Positions 38,378 to 51,003 of a stretch of 64,000 bases of DNA are shown here, one piece after another. This stretch comes from Ornithinibacillus californiensis (lineage in GTDB: Bacteria; Bacillota; Bacilli; Bacillales; Amphibacillaceae): contig NZ_LDUE01000067.1 of the NCBI RefSeq assembly GCF_001038485.1, forward strand, positions 1 through 64,000. The letters run 5' to 3'. The position numbers and the translations under genes were made by a program. The notes beneath the pieces are model-generated. The model did not search any database and was not told the origin of the DNA. It saw only the letters and a list, made by a program, of their open reading frames with translations. The first letter of the stretch is position 1; every line of letters begins with the position of its first letter.

Positions 38378-39271
38378 TCATTCCACATTTGTAGACTCAC
38401 TAGATTCCTCATCATCTTCGGTTAAATAAGGCAATCCAGTTCGAAGTAATCCTTTCGTTTCTACGCCACCCATTCCTTTTTCACCAGTCATCGTATTTCG
38501 CAATGCATCCCACACATTAACCTTTTCCATAAACGGCGTATAAGCGATTTTTGCGGCAATATATACTGGATCCAGCGCATGGATATTAATTCGATGTGGT
38601 GAGCTTGCAAAGTTAGCTCCCGCACGTATTAATGATTCAAAATGAGATTGGCAGGCTCCTGCAAAAATGACTAGCTGATCAAGATGAGGCACTAGTTTCC
38701 TAGCCTCTCTAACCGTTTCACCAAAATACTTCGAATGGCGGTATGCTCGTATATCGTTTTTTGTTCCTTTACTTTTTGAAAAAGCATCATGGCCGGTAAT
38801 TACAATAATATCAGGTTGGATCTTTTCAATAAGCGAGCTTATATGAAAAGGCATCTCTTTCTCGTTTAAATGAACACCATGAACTTGCAAGCCTAATCGT
38901 TGATAGAGTGAGATACATTTTCGTAAGTATGTTGGATCACCATCAAGATGCAGCACCTTTGCGGGGATTTGAAAATAATCTGCATATTGATACCCATCGG
39001 TTGATTGATAATCTCGCTTCTCTTTCATTAGTTGATAATCCTGGCGAAAAAGACGATAAGAAAACTCCTCTTGCTCCTTTTCCTTTTTCCTTCGCTTTTC
39101 CAGATCCCTTTCTTCTACGGTTACTAAGTCTTTCAACGGCGCATCTGCTTCTAAACGAATATCCTCACCATGTAAAATGGCTCTATCCTGCTTAATGGAT
39201 GAAATCCGAAATAATAAATCATGATGATATGAGATCCTTGTTACTAGTTCGCCAATAGCTCTACGTTCCAT
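38378..39271 (-). CDS. yabG: Sporulation-specific protease YabG
   Basis: Mother-cell protease that trims spore coat proteins. About 297 residues with the YabG-family segments PDIIVITGHDAFSKSKGT, FAGACQSHFESLIRAGANFA and ASSPHRINIHALDPVYIA. I prefer the ATG at 39271, seven bases after GAGG; a GTG at 39277 is in frame. A likely sigma-K promoter lies upstream, as expected from B. subtilis. Confidence 0.94.
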   Translation of the reverse strand: MERRAIGELVTRISYHHDLLFRISSIKQDRAILHGEDIRLEADAPLKDLVTVEERDLEKRRKKEKEQEEFSYRLFRQDYQLMKEKRDYQSTDGYQYADYFQIPAKVLHLDGDPTYLRKCISLYQRLGLQVHGVHLNEKEMPFHISSLIEKIQPDIIVITGHDAFSKSKGTKNDIRAYRHSKYFGETVREARKLVPHLDQLVIFAGACQSHFESLIRAGANFASSPHRINIHALDPVYIAAKIAYTPFMEKVNVWDALRNTMTGEKGMGGVETKGLLRTGLPYLTEDDEESSESTNVE

Positions 39272-39317
39272 ATACACACCTCACAGCCTTCATCAGACAT
39301 GAAAGCAATCTCCTCTA

Positions 39318-39347
39318 TAGACTATGAGTAAAACGCCTTATACGTGC
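39318..39347 (-). promoter_or_regulatory. Likely sigma-K promoter of yabG
   Basis: Minus strand GCAC (39344-39347), 16-17 bases, then CATAGTCTA (39318-39326). This fits the sigma-K pattern AC-N16/17-CATAnnnTA, and yabG is a sigma-K gene in B. subtilis. Confidence 0.6.
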
Positions 39348-39360
39348 TTTAAAACAACAT

Positions 39361-39389
39361 AAAAAGGATGCCCTTTAAAAGGACATCCT
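39361..39389 (-). terminator. rsmA terminator
   Basis: Minus-strand stem AGGATGTCCTTT/AAAGGGCATCCT followed by TTTTATG, just after rsmA. Confidence 0.88.
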
Positions 39390-39390
39390 G

Positions 39391-40831
<1,441 letters not shown>

Positions 40832-40898
40832 TGATTGTTCCTCGCTTTATACAAGAATATTACTTTATGATAGCCGGTGAGTTAGTGAGTGGTGGTTT

Positions 40899-41221
40899 AT
40901 TGTTCATTTTGGAACGTTATTCTTACCGAATTGAAGTTTGGCGGTCTTCTATTATTCATTTTGGACCATTAACCTTATCAATTTGATGATTGGTTGCCTT
41001 CTATTCTTCATTTTGGCATATTAACCTTATCAATTTGGTGATTAGCAGCCTTCTATTATTCATTTCAGCACATAATCGTTATCAAAATGTAGATTGGTGG
41101 CCTTTCATTCTTCATTTTGGCATATTAACCTTATCAATTTGGTGATTAGCAGCCTTCTATTATTCATTTCAGCACATAATCGTTATCAAAATGTAGATTG
41201 GTGGCCTTTCATTCTTCATCA
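40899..41221. repeat. Tandem array 2: about six 52-bp units
   Basis: The marker TTCATTT recurs at 40903, 40955, 41007, 41059, 41111 and 41163, exactly 52 bases apart, with a partial unit at 41215. Units of two kinds alternate at the end, so a 104-base dimer is nearly perfectly duplicated. Typical unit text: CATATTAACCTTATCAATTT then GGTGATTAGCAGCC. Sequence is unrelated to array 1. It fills the rnmV-yabE gap; no gene seen. Confidence 0.9.
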
Positions 41222-41226
41222 TCTCT

Positions 41227-41253
41227 GGACTCTCTATGTATTCTACCCGCTCA
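41227..41253. repeat. Dispersed palindromic element, right-end remnant
   Basis: GGACTCTCTATGTATTCTAC followed by CCGCTCA closely matches the right arm of full copies (for example at 50935-50957). There is no matching left arm; the 52-bp array ends just before it. Confidence 0.6.
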
Positions 41254-41298
41254 CTTCGATAATTGGAGGGGTGAACTATAAAATTAACTTCACTAAAC

Positions 41299-41334
41299 AA
41301 AATATGCTCTTACCACTATACCATGGTAAGAGCA
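41299..41334 (-). terminator. yabE terminator
   Basis: Minus-strand stem ATGCTCTTACCAT/GTGGTAAGAGCAT followed by ATTTTG, just after yabE. Confidence 0.82.
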
Positions 41335-41343
41335 TTGATTTCA

Positions 41344-42525
41344 TTAATCTAAAATTTTCACTCTAACTTTTCTTACGCCCCATTTGTATGCGTCGGCTTT
41401 TGTTGGGACGTGGATGTCGATACGGTTTCCTTTTATTGCGCCACCTGTATCTCCAGCGATTGCTTCTCCATAGCCTTCTACCCATACTCTGGTACCAAGA
41501 GGTATAACATTTGGGTCTACTGCGATGACTTTCATGTCTGGATTAGCTTTTAGATTGATCCCTGTTGTTGTATAACCAGAACACCCACTACAATAAGCCG
41601 TGAAAGCACTAGCTGTCATTGTAAATTCTTTGCCACTGCCAGCTGATAATGTAACAAGATTTTGGGGTTCCTTTGTACCAACTGCTACAATACGGTTTTT
41701 ACTTTCTTTCGTTACTTCTTCTTTTACTAATTCTCGGTTAACTTCTTCACCGTTTTCATATGTAACTTCATATGTTTTTACAACGGTTCCTTCTTCGCCA
41801 TTAGCGATAACTTGCTGCTTACCCTTAGCAAGTGAGCTATCTTCCCTTGTTTCTGTTTGGAAAGCAACAGAATCGGTTACGTCTTCTGTTTTCTTCTCAA
41901 CTCGAACGATGGAGACTTTTGTATCCTCGGTAATTGTTTCATCAAGAGCTGGTTCTATCTTATCAAGCTCTGTGAGACTGATACTGCGAGAATCCAATAA
42001 TTCTTGAACAGAACCACCTGTTGTCCACGCCTTCACTTCTTTTCCACCATCAGCTATCGTTACCTGGAAAGCTTGCTTGATCGAAACGTTCAGGCCATCT
42101 TTGATTGACTCATCTAGTTGATGGGACAACTCGTCATGCTCAGAGACGGTTAGACTTTTTTCTTTTAGGAAATCTCCTACTGTATCTGCAACTGTATAGT
42201 ATTCTTTTTCTTCATCGCCAATTGTTACAACAATTTTACTAGCTTTTTTATAATTTATTTTCATACCGTCTGCAATCTCTGCACTTAAGTCATGTGATAA
42301 TGCATCATGCACTCCGACTTTAATTCCTACTTCTTCTAGTAGCTCTGCTACCGTATTAGCATGTGTATCAATTGTTCTATCTTCGCCATTCTCAGCAAAA
42401 ACTACTTCTTTTTGTGTTGCTTGAAATAGTATTACACTGGTAAATGCTAATAGCGCAATTATACCAATACTTGAAATAACCAGCATCCGTTTCGAGGCCG
42501 GCAATAGCTTTGAAAGAATTCGCAT
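41344..42525 (-). CDS. yabE: Cell-wall-binding YabE: DUF348 x3, G5 and 3D domains
   Basis: Exported cell-wall protein of the Sps/Rpf-related group. 393 residues: a signal or anchor segment at 15-34 (MLVISSIGIIALLAFTSVIL), three DUF348 repeats (about 38-200), a G5 domain (about 205-285) and a C-terminal 3D domain with IDVDPN-like and GTRVWVEGYGEAIAGDTGGA segments and catalytic-type aspartates. It probably acts on peptidoglycan. AAGGAGG precedes the ATG. The residue positions are approximate. Confidence 0.92.
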   Translation of the reverse strand: MRILSKLLPASKRMLVISSIGIIALLAFTSVILFQATQKEVVFAENGEDRTIDTHANTVAELLEEVGIKVGVHDALSHDLSAEIADGMKINYKKASKIVVTIGDEEKEYYTVADTVGDFLKEKSLTVSEHDELSHQLDESIKDGLNVSIKQAFQVTIADGGKEVKAWTTGGSVQELLDSRSISLTELDKIEPALDETITEDTKVSIVRVEKKTEDVTDSVAFQTETREDSSLAKGKQQVIANGEEGTVVKTYEVTYENGEEVNRELVKEEVTKESKNRIVAVGTKEPQNLVTLSAGSGKEFTMTASAFTAYCSGCSGYTTTGINLKANPDMKVIAVDPNVIPLGTRVWVEGYGEAIAGDTGGAIKGNRIDIHVPTKADAYKWGVRKVRVKILD

Positions 42526-42690
42526 GCATCTTGCCTCCTTATTCGAATTGATTATATAGACACTATTATGTAAATGTAAATATTTATAGGATTACGGTTC
42601 CTTTACAATTTCATTACAAAGTAGATAATAGAATGTTTCATTCATTTAATGGAAGTAGGTTAAAGCCTTGCTACTACAATCTTTCAATCC

Positions 42691-42723
42691 AAAAAAATAG
42701 ACTAGAATTATTCTAGTCTATTT
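42691..42723. terminator. tatD terminator
   Basis: Stem AAATAGACTAGAA/TTCTAGTCTATTT followed by TTTT on the minus strand, downstream of tatD. Confidence 0.88.
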
Positions 42724-42773
42724 GGTCTAAAACTTTGAACAAATTATGATTTTTATAGTTAATTTTAACTAAT

Positions 42774-43544
42774 TTAACCATTTATTCGAAAAATGTTAAA
42801 AGCATTTTCCGTTGTTTTTGCGCTTAATTCATCTAATGACATTTCTCTTATTTCTGCTATTTTTTCTGCTACTAACTTTACAAATGCTGGTTCATTTCGC
42901 TTGCCACGGTTAGGATGTGGTGCAAGATAGGGGGCATCAGTTTCTATAAGGAGTCGATCCATAGGGACTTCTGCAGCAACCTCTTTCGGTAAGTGTGCAT
43001 TTTTAAATGTAACAGGTCCCCCTAGAGAAATATAAAAATTCATATCGAGACAAGCTGGCACGTATTCCATGGAGTCATTATAACAATGCATGATTCCTCC
43101 TACTTCGCTAGCATTCTCTTCCTGAAGAATCTCTATAATATCTTTTGTTGCTTCTCGGTTATGGATAATAATTGGCATCTTAACTTTCTTCGCTAATCGT
43201 AATTGCTTACGAAAGACTTCTTTTTGAACATCTTTGGGTGATTTATCCCAATGATAATCTAGGCCCATTTCGCCGATTGCCACAACCTTGGGGTGCTGTG
43301 ATAATTCCTCGATCCATGCTAAGTCTTCATCGGTCATGTCGATTGCGTCTACAGGGTGCCAGCCAACTGCTGCGTATATCGTTTCGTATTCCTCTGCTAT
43401 TTCGATTGCTAGTGGAATGGTTTCTCGGTCAAATCCGACGACGACCATATATTTTACGCCGGTGTCGAATGCTCGTTGGATGACTTCTTCTCGGTCTTCT
43501 AGGAATTGTCTGGCGTTCATGTGAACATGTGTGTCAAATAACAT
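42774..43544 (-). CDS. tatD: TatD-family metal-dependent deoxyribonuclease
   Basis: TIM-barrel metallohydrolase of about 256 residues with the TatD motifs MLFDTHVHMN, AIGEMGLDYHW, PIIIHNREA and LLIETDAPYLAPHPNRGKRN. Probable 3'-5' DNase; YabD in B. subtilis. The ATG at 43544 has AAGGA upstream and begins the family-length protein. A dispersed repeat separates it from metS. Confidence 0.95.
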   Translation of the reverse strand: MLFDTHVHMNARQFLEDREEVIQRAFDTGVKYMVVVGFDRETIPLAIEIAEEYETIYAAVGWHPVDAIDMTDEDLAWIEELSQHPKVVAIGEMGLDYHWDKSPKDVQKEVFRKQLRLAKKVKMPIIIHNREATKDIIEILQEENASEVGGIMHCYNDSMEYVPACLDMNFYISLGGPVTFKNAHLPKEVAAEVPMDRLLIETDAPYLAPHPNRGKRNEPAFVKLVAEKIAEIREMSLDELSAKTTENAFNIFRING

Positions 43545-43636
43545 GCTATCGTCCTTTCTATGAGAAAAGGCCAACTGCTACAGATGTAGTATGCTGACCT
43601 CTTTTGTTTCTAATTGTTCGCCTCCAACTATAGCCC

Positions 43637-43752
43637 GCAGGCAGAATACACTTCGCTTTCCGCGGGCGGCTGGTAAGCCTCCTCGTGCTTACGCACTGCG
43701 GGGTCTTACCTATGCCTATCCTCCCGCTGGAGTCTCCGTGTATTCTGCCTGC
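43637..43752. repeat. Dispersed palindromic element, copy 9 (short form)
   Basis: Arms GCAGGCAGAATACAC and GTGTATTCTGCCTGC pair exactly; inner hairpin GTGC/GCAC; TCAGTGC follows. Between metS and tatD. Confidence 0.9.
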
Positions 43753-43810
43753 TCAGTGCAATAATTGTCTGTAATTTCATCTACCAATAGTTATAATCTA
43801 TAAACAATCT

Positions 43811-46039
<2,229 letters not shown>

Positions 46040-46069
46040 TTGACATCAATAGGAATCGTTTGCTAATAT
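46040..46069 (+). promoter_or_regulatory. abrB promoter (sigma-A)
   Basis: Plus strand TTGACA (46040-46045), 18 bases, TAATAT (46064-46069), about 60 bases before the abrB start. Confidence 0.75.
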
Positions 46070-46081
46070 AGCAAAGAAAAG

Positions 46082-46098
46082 TGTCGAAATATGACGAA
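46082..46098 (+). promoter_or_regulatory. Tandem Spo0A boxes controlling abrB
   Basis: TGTCGAA (46082-46088), a perfect 0A box, and TGACGAA (46092-46098), just downstream of the -10. B. subtilis abrB has the same pair of boxes at the same place, where Spo0A~P represses transcription. Confidence 0.88.
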
Positions 46099-46128
46099 AT
46101 TGGGCCTGATAGGAGGAGGGGAAGTTTA

Positions 46129-46404
46129 ATGAAATCTACTGGTATAGTTAGAAAAGTAGATGAACTTGGAAGAGTAGTAATTCCAATTGAACTGCGCAGA
46201 ACATTAGATATTAATATTAAAGATCCACTTGAAATCTATGTGGATAATGACAAAGTAGTATTAAAAAAGTATCAGCCAAATATGGCATGCCAAATTACTG
46301 GGGAATCCTCTGACGAAAATATCTCTCTAGCAAATGGAAAGATAGTCTTGAGCCCAGAAGGAGCAAAACAACTCATAGAGGAAATTCAATCACAGTTTAA
46401 ATAA
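46129..46404 (+). CDS. abrB: Transition state regulator AbrB
   Basis: Global repressor of post-exponential genes. 91 residues: the AbrB DNA-binding fold MKSTGIVRKVDELGRVVIPI at the N-terminus and a C-terminal oligomerisation part (ANGKIVLSPEGAKQLIEEIQ). AGGAGGAGGGGAAG precedes the ATG at 46129; an upstream in-frame start at 46081 would run through the Spo0A boxes. Only core gene on the plus strand, as in B. subtilis. Confidence 0.97.
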   Translation: MKSTGIVRKVDELGRVVIPIELRRTLDINIKDPLEIYVDNDKVVLKKYQPNMACQITGESSDENISLANGKIVLSPEGAKQLIEEIQSQFK

Positions 46405-46415
46405 GTAGTAGGATT

Positions 46416-46470
46416 AAAAAAGAGCCGCAACACCAGGTACCGACTCCCACATGTTGAGCTCTTTTTTATT
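46416..46470. terminator. Bidirectional terminator, abrB / rsmI
   Basis: AAAAAAGAGC ... GCTCTTTTTT with an inner CAACA/TGTTG pairing, between the convergent abrB and rsmI stops. T-runs on both strands. Confidence 0.85.
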
Positions 46471-47340
46471 TCATTCAATATGGTAGGCTTGATATACTTC
46501 TCGCTTCGGAAGGTCTCTATCTTTTGCAACCTGTTTGATAGCATCTTTACTTGAAAGACCATCCTGAACGTAATGCTCCACATGGTCAGCAAGTTCTAAT
46601 TCTTCCCACCAAGAGGCGGTTTCTATCTCCAGCGTCTCGGAACGTCCTTCCACTACAATACAAAACTCACCCTTCGGTTCGTTTTCTTTCGACCATTCTA
46701 CTAGCTCATCCACTGTTCCACGTACGTATTCTTCAAAACGCTTCGTTAATTCACGGGCAATGGCAATATTGCGGTTACCCAGTTGTTTTTGAATCGTCTT
46801 CAACGTGTCTTTAATGCGGTATGGTGACTCATAAAATAGTAGTGTTGCTTGTAGTCTTCCTAACCGTTCTAATTCCGCTTCCTTATCTTTTTGCTTTCGA
46901 GGGAGGAAGCCATAAAATAAAAACTCTTCATTCGGTAGCCCTGATCCGACTAATGCACATAATGCCGCATTTGCGCCTGGTAGAACGACAACCGGGAACT
47001 CTTTTTCGGTAGCTGCTTTAACGATTTCATATCCAGGGTCAGATATTGCTGGCATTCCTGCATCACTAACTAATGCAATCGATTCTCCATTTGCCAACTT
47101 TTCTAGTAGCTGGTCTTCGCGTCCTATTTTGTTATGTTCATGATAGCTAATAAGTGGTGTTGAAATCTCAAAATGGTTTAATAGCTTAATGGTATTTCTC
47201 GTATCCTCTGCAGCAATGACCGATACAGACTTTAATATTGAAAGCGCTCGGTAAGTAATATCTTCTAGATTCCCAATAGGGGTTGGAACCACATATATCG
47301 ATCCTACTTCACGAGTTTCAAAGCTCTTTTGAATGATCAT
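46471..47340 (-). CDS. rsmI: 16S rRNA (cytidine-1402-2'-O)-methyltransferase
   Basis: SAM-dependent tetrapyrrole-methylase-fold enzyme acting on 16S C1402. 289 residues, with IYVVPTPIGNLEDITYRAL, AAEDTRNTIKLL and ALVSDAGMPAISDPGYEIV. AAGAGGTTATG precedes the ATG, which overlaps the end of yazA by 23 bases. Confidence 0.96.
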   Translation of the reverse strand: MIIQKSFETREVGSIYVVPTPIGNLEDITYRALSILKSVSVIAAEDTRNTIKLLNHFEISTPLISYHEHNKIGREDQLLEKLANGESIALVSDAGMPAISDPGYEIVKAATEKEFPVVVLPGANAALCALVGSGLPNEEFLFYGFLPRKQKDKEAELERLGRLQATLLFYESPYRIKDTLKTIQKQLGNRNIAIARELTKRFEEYVRGTVDELVEWSKENEPKGEFCIVVEGRSETLEIETASWWEELELADHVEHYVQDGLSSKDAIKQVAKDRDLPKREVYQAYHIE

Positions 47341-47611
47341 TCTGCATAACCTCTTTCAATTTATCCCGAATTAATTCGAATTTACCTTTTCGGGTTAATT
47401 GCTTAATCTCATACTCTCGTTTCATGGCCGCTTCTTTCGTAGAAAACTTTTCAACAAACATCACTTGAAATGGCCCGCGACCTCGCGTATATTTGGCACC
47501 TTTACCCGATTCATGTACGTTAAGCCGATTTTCTAAATCATTCGTATAGCCAGTATATAGTGAACCATCACCACATTTTAAAATATAAACAATATGTTCT
47601 TCTTCAGTCAT
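47318..47611 (-). CDS. yazA: GIY-YIG endonuclease-like protein YazA
   Basis: A 97-residue GIY-YIG domain protein: HIVYILKCGDGSLYTGYTND, then RLNVHESGKGAKYTRGRGP. The UvrC-like nuclease fold is present, but the substrate is unknown. I place the start at the ATG at 47611, overlapping the trmN6 stop by eight bases; the longer frame to 47701 lies within trmN6 and is unlikely. Confidence 0.92.
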   Translation of the reverse strand: MTEEEHIVYILKCGDGSLYTGYTNDLENRLNVHESGKGAKYTRGRGPFQVMFVEKFSTKEAAMKREYEIKQLTRKGKFELIRDKLKEVMQNDHSKEL

Positions 47612-48344
47612 AAATAATCTCACTCGCTTCCTCTGTATATGTACCATCTTCATTATAAATATATAACGGGGGTAAAATATGTAAATCTGCTTTTCCGTCA
47701 CGGATACCTTCTACGAGCAACATATTCGCCTCTCGCCCTTTTTTAGGATAGACCAGTCGTAATCGTTTTGGTTCTAGTTTATATGCACGAAATGTCGCTA
47801 GGATATCAACTAGTCTTCCCGGCCGATGCACCATCGCTACTTTTCCACCAGGTCTGACATGTAATTTACATGCTTTAACAGCATCATCTAATGTACAGAG
47901 AACCTCGTGTCTGGCAATAGTTAAATGTTCATTTTGATTATGCTCCGTACTAGAAGGTGTTTTAAAATATGGTGGGTTACAGGTCACGACATCAAAGCTA
48001 GAATGGCCTAACTCCCCTTTTAGATTACGAAGATCACCATGTATCATCCTAATTTGATCCGTCAGTTGGTTAAGCTCCACACTCCGCTCGGCCATATTGA
48101 AAATACGATCCTGTATCTCAACACCAACAATATTGCCCTTCGTTTTCCTGGAAAGCAAAAGCGGAATAACCCCATTCCCACTACACAAATCCAAAATACT
48201 CCCCCTCTTAATCGGTATAGACGCAAAATTAGCTAATAATACCGCATCCAACGAAAAAGAAAAAGCACTCGGACTCTGAATAATCTGCAACCCCTCATCC
48301 ATCGTCAAATAATCAAGTCTCTCGTCATCATATAATTGAATCAT
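47604..48344 (-). CDS. trmN6: tRNA1(Val) A37 N6-methyltransferase-like protein (YabB)
   Basis: SAM-dependent methyltransferase of about 246 residues. SAM loop ILDLCSGNGVIPLLLSRKT near residue 50 and adenine-N6 motif CNPPYF near 126. AAGGA is nine bases before the ATG at 48344; an ATG at 48350 is also in frame. Coupled to yazA and rsmI. A dispersed repeat lies upstream. Confidence 0.92.
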   Translation of the reverse strand: MIQLYDDERLDYLTMDEGLQIIQSPSAFSFSLDAVLLANFASIPIKRGSILDLCSGNGVIPLLLSRKTKGNIVGVEIQDRIFNMAERSVELNQLTDQIRMIHGDLRNLKGELGHSSFDVVTCNPPYFKTPSSTEHNQNEHLTIARHEVLCTLDDAVKACKLHVRPGGKVAMVHRPGRLVDILATFRAYKLEPKRLRLVYPKKGREANMLLVEGIRDGKADLHILPPLYIYNEDGTYTEEASEIIYD

Positions 48345-48421
48345 TTCCATAAATCCTTTCTATATGAAAGATTATATAATTGTTACATTGGGAAAGTGAA
48401 TTTATTGGTTTATTGCACTGA

Positions 48422-48539
48422 GCAGCCCGTATACACGAAGACTCCTGCGGGAGGACAGGCCTAGGTGAGACCCCGCAAGAGCGTTAGCTCTGAGGAGGCT
48501 CACCAGCCGCCCGCGGAAAGCGAAGTGTATACGGGCTGC
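48422..48539. repeat. Dispersed palindromic element, copy 10 (short form, inverted)
   Basis: Arms GCAGCCCGTATACAC and GTGTATACGGGCTGC pair exactly. Reverse orientation relative to most copies, with the AGAGC/GCTCT hairpin. Between yabA and trmN6. Confidence 0.9.
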
Positions 48540-48563
48540 GGGTCAGGCAAGAAAATTAAATAA

Positions 48564-48600
48564 AGAAAAGCTGTCTGGGCTTAATCTACACCAGACAGCT
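48564..48600 (-). terminator. yabA terminator
   Basis: Minus-strand stem AGCTGTCTGG/CCAGACAGCT followed by TTTTC, just after the yabA stop. Confidence 0.88.
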
Positions 48601-48610
48601 ATATTATATG

Positions 48611-48949
48611 TTATTTCTTTTTACTAAGAAAATCTAGACAAAACATACAATCCTCGTTTCTTCTTGGACTACCAAATTCTAAATTACAAATATGAAAGCC
48701 TTCTTCATATAACCGCGCCAAGTTATCATAACCCTCACTTGGTAACTTAGTAAATTCCTCACCAGTTGATTCTTGGTCTGGCTCCCAACCATCCAGTCGG
48801 TTACGCAAATGATGATTCTCCATGGAAAGACGGTGATTTTCCTCTAACAAATCACTCAGCTTCCCTTTTAAATCACCTAGCTGTTCATATAATTCTCCAA
48901 TTTGTTTTTCCATGTCAGATACTTGGTCAAATATTTTTCTCTTCTGCAA
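48611..48949 (-). CDS. yabA: Replication initiation control protein YabA
   Basis: Bridges DnaA and the sliding clamp DnaN to limit re-initiation. 112 residues: an N-terminal coiled coil (about 1-50, leucine and glutamate rich) and a C-terminal zinc domain with HICNLEF and [10 protein letters not shown]. The start is TTG with GGAGTGAG upstream. It matters here because the island carries a second clamp that YabA may or may not recognise. Confidence 0.95.
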   Translation of the reverse strand: MQKRKIFDQVSDMEKQIGELYEQLGDLKGKLSDLLEENHRLSMENHHLRNRLDGWEPDQESTGEEFTKLPSEGYDNLARLYEEGFHICNLEFGSPRRNEDCMFCLDFLSKKK

Positions 48950-48964
48950 TTTCGACTCACTCCA

Positions 48965-49792
48965 TTATTCTTGGCCCTGAGCTGTCACAATTCCTTCTTC
49001 GATGAGTTCATCCAAGGTATATTCGATTACACGTTCTTTAGCTGGAATATCAATTTGAATCACGCGATCAAGAATATTTAGACCAACAACATGCCCTGCT
49101 CCATGTGGAGTTTTCACATGTTGACCTAGATCTGGAAGCTCTCGCTTAGCTTCTTCATATTCATCATTTTCATATTTTAAGCAACACATTAATCTTCCAC
49201 ATAAACCAGATATTTTAGCCGGATTTAGTGATAAATTTTGATCTTTTGCCATTTTAATAGAAACAGGTTCAAAATCTCCTAAAAAAGTAGAACAACATAA
49301 CATTCTACCACAAGGTCCTATTCCACCAAGCATCTTCGCTTCATCGCGGACACCAATTTGTCTCAGCTCAATACGTGTTTTAAACATTGCTGCTAAATCT
49401 TTTACTAACTCACGGAAGTCAACACGACCATCCGCGGTAAAATAAAAAATAATCTTATTGCGATCAAATGTATATTCTACATCAACCAAACTCATATCAA
49501 GATTATGCTCGATAATTTTATCTGTACAAGCTGTAAATGCTTGTTCCGCATATTCCTTATTTTGCATAACAGTAAGTTTATCATTCTCCGTTGCAACACG
49601 AAGAACCTTCTTCAATGGAAGCACGACGTCTTCCTCGTCTACTGTTTTATTTGCGATCACAACTTTACCAAACTCAATTCCCCTTACCGTTTCAACAATA
49701 ACATAGCTATCTAATTCTATATCATGTTCGGCTGGGTCAAAATAATATATTTTACCCGCTTTTTTAAAACGGACTCCTATTACCCCTATCAT
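48965..49792 (-). CDS. ricT: RicT (YaaT), PSP1-domain protein
   Basis: Part of the RicAFT (YaaT-YlbF-YmcA) complex that directs RNase Y in B. subtilis. 275 residues, with the PSP1 core GIEFGKVVIANKTVD and a cysteine cluster GGIGPCGRMLCCSTFL then KISGLCGRLMCCLKYEN, which holds iron-sulfur clusters in the family. AGAGGTGA precedes the ATG, four bases after holB. Confidence 0.95.
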   Translation of the reverse strand: MIGVIGVRFKKAGKIYYFDPAEHDIELDSYVIVETVRGIEFGKVVIANKTVDEEDVVLPLKKVLRVATENDKLTVMQNKEYAEQAFTACTDKIIEHNLDMSLVDVEYTFDRNKIIFYFTADGRVDFRELVKDLAAMFKTRIELRQIGVRDEAKMLGGIGPCGRMLCCSTFLGDFEPVSIKMAKDQNLSLNPAKISGLCGRLMCCLKYENDEYEEAKRELPDLGQHVKTPHGAGHVVGLNILDRVIQIDIPAKERVIEYTLDELIEEGIVTAQGQE

Positions 49793-49796
49793 GCTT

Positions 49797-50783
49797 TCAC
49801 CTCTCTATTTGAAGTGTTACCTGTTCCATCACAAGTGTCGGATGGACATTTTGCTTTAATTTCCGTTTGGCGCCTAGTAAATCATGTAGTATAGTTACTA
49901 GTTTCTCCTGTGAGAAAGCCATTCCTAAGCGTTCCAACCGTTCATCAACTTGGAAGAAGACAAATGACTCTTCATTTCCAAGGTGATAATAAAGTATATC
50001 CTTAAATGCTAGAAGCAATAGATCGAATCCTTGTTCTAGCTGGTTTCTCTCTTTAAAATGCGGTAACCAATGATTATGTATAAACAAATACACATCATTT
50101 GAATTATCTGTAAATGCTTCAATTAATTGTACCACTAACTTTCTCGCTTCGGCAAACCACTCATCTTGACTCCACTCAATTGCTTCATCCAGATTATTCG
50201 TAAGCCCACTCATTAATCGTGCCGTGGCATCATCTAACCCCGCTTCGACTAGTCTTTGCTGAAAATGTAGGGGATTTAATGGTTGTAAATCAATGATTTG
50301 GCACCGAGACCGAATCGTAGGCAAAATCGACTGACTATTCTCCGTCAGCATAATCGCCGTTGTTTGCTTACTTGGTTCCTCTAAGAACTTAAGAATTCGA
50401 TTCGCAGCATTCGCTGTTAAAGTTTCGGCACCTTTTATTATATAAACTTTCTGGTCTGATTCTAGGCCAGAATAAGTAAATTCCTTTTGTAAGTTTTTAA
50501 TCTGCTCAATCTTAATCGATTGACCATCCGGTTCAATCCAATGGACATCCGGATGATTTCGTGAATCAATTCGTTTACAGTCCACGCAGGTTAAACAAGG
50601 ATTAACACCAGACTTTTGCTTACAAAACAAAACCTTAGCAACCAAAACAGCAATAGCCTCTTTCCCCGTCCCACGTGCACCCTGAATCAAATACGCATGT
50701 GAAATACGATCCTTCATAATACTATTCGTAATAACCTTACTAGCCAACGGCTGTATCCCACCAACATCAATCCAAGTCTTCAT
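49797..50783 (-). CDS. holB: DNA polymerase III subunit delta'
   Basis: Clamp-loader subunit. About 328 residues: Walker A-like GARGTGKEAIAVLVA, a zinc module with CLTCVDCKR and the upstream cysteine, and sensor 1/SRC motif TIRSRCQIIDL. GAGGAAGG precedes the ATG at 50783; an ATG at 50798 is less likely. Normally contiguous with yaaR; here a repeat intervenes. Confidence 0.95.
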   Translation of the reverse strand: MKTWIDVGGIQPLASKVITNSIMKDRISHAYLIQGARGTGKEAIAVLVAKVLFCKQKSGVNPCLTCVDCKRIDSRNHPDVHWIEPDGQSIKIEQIKNLQKEFTYSGLESDQKVYIIKGAETLTANAANRILKFLEEPSKQTTAIMLTENSQSILPTIRSRCQIIDLQPLNPLHFQQRLVEAGLDDATARLMSGLTNNLDEAIEWSQDEWFAEARKLVVQLIEAFTDNSNDVYLFIHNHWLPHFKERNQLEQGFDLLLLAFKDILYYHLGNEESFVFFQVDERLERLGMAFSQEKLVTILHDLLGAKRKLKQNVHPTLVMEQVTLQIER

Positions 50784-50838
50784 AAAAACCTTCCTCATTA
50801 AAAATAATGCATGTCCACCTTGCTCACCTACCGAGTCC

Positions 50839-50954
50839 GCGGGTCGAATACACTCCGCTTTCCGCGGGCGGCTGGTGAGCCTCCTCGTGCTAACGCACTG
50901 CGGGGTCTCACCTAGGCCTATCCTCCCGCAGGAGTCTCCGTGTATTCGACCCGC
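50839..50954. repeat. Dispersed palindromic element, copy 11 (short form)
   Basis: Arms GCGGGTCGAATACAC and GTGTATTCGACCCGC pair exactly; inner hairpin GTGC/GCAC; TCAGAGC follows. It lies between yaaR and holB. Confidence 0.9.
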
Positions 50955-51003
50955 TCAGAGCATAGATTATTTTTATCTAAATGATTATCCAACACATATA
51001 ATC

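Noticed and set aside
40873-40986. Plus-strand reading frame upstream of rnmV
   Set aside because: It runs into tandem array 2 and opposes the rnmV promoter region, with no supporting features.
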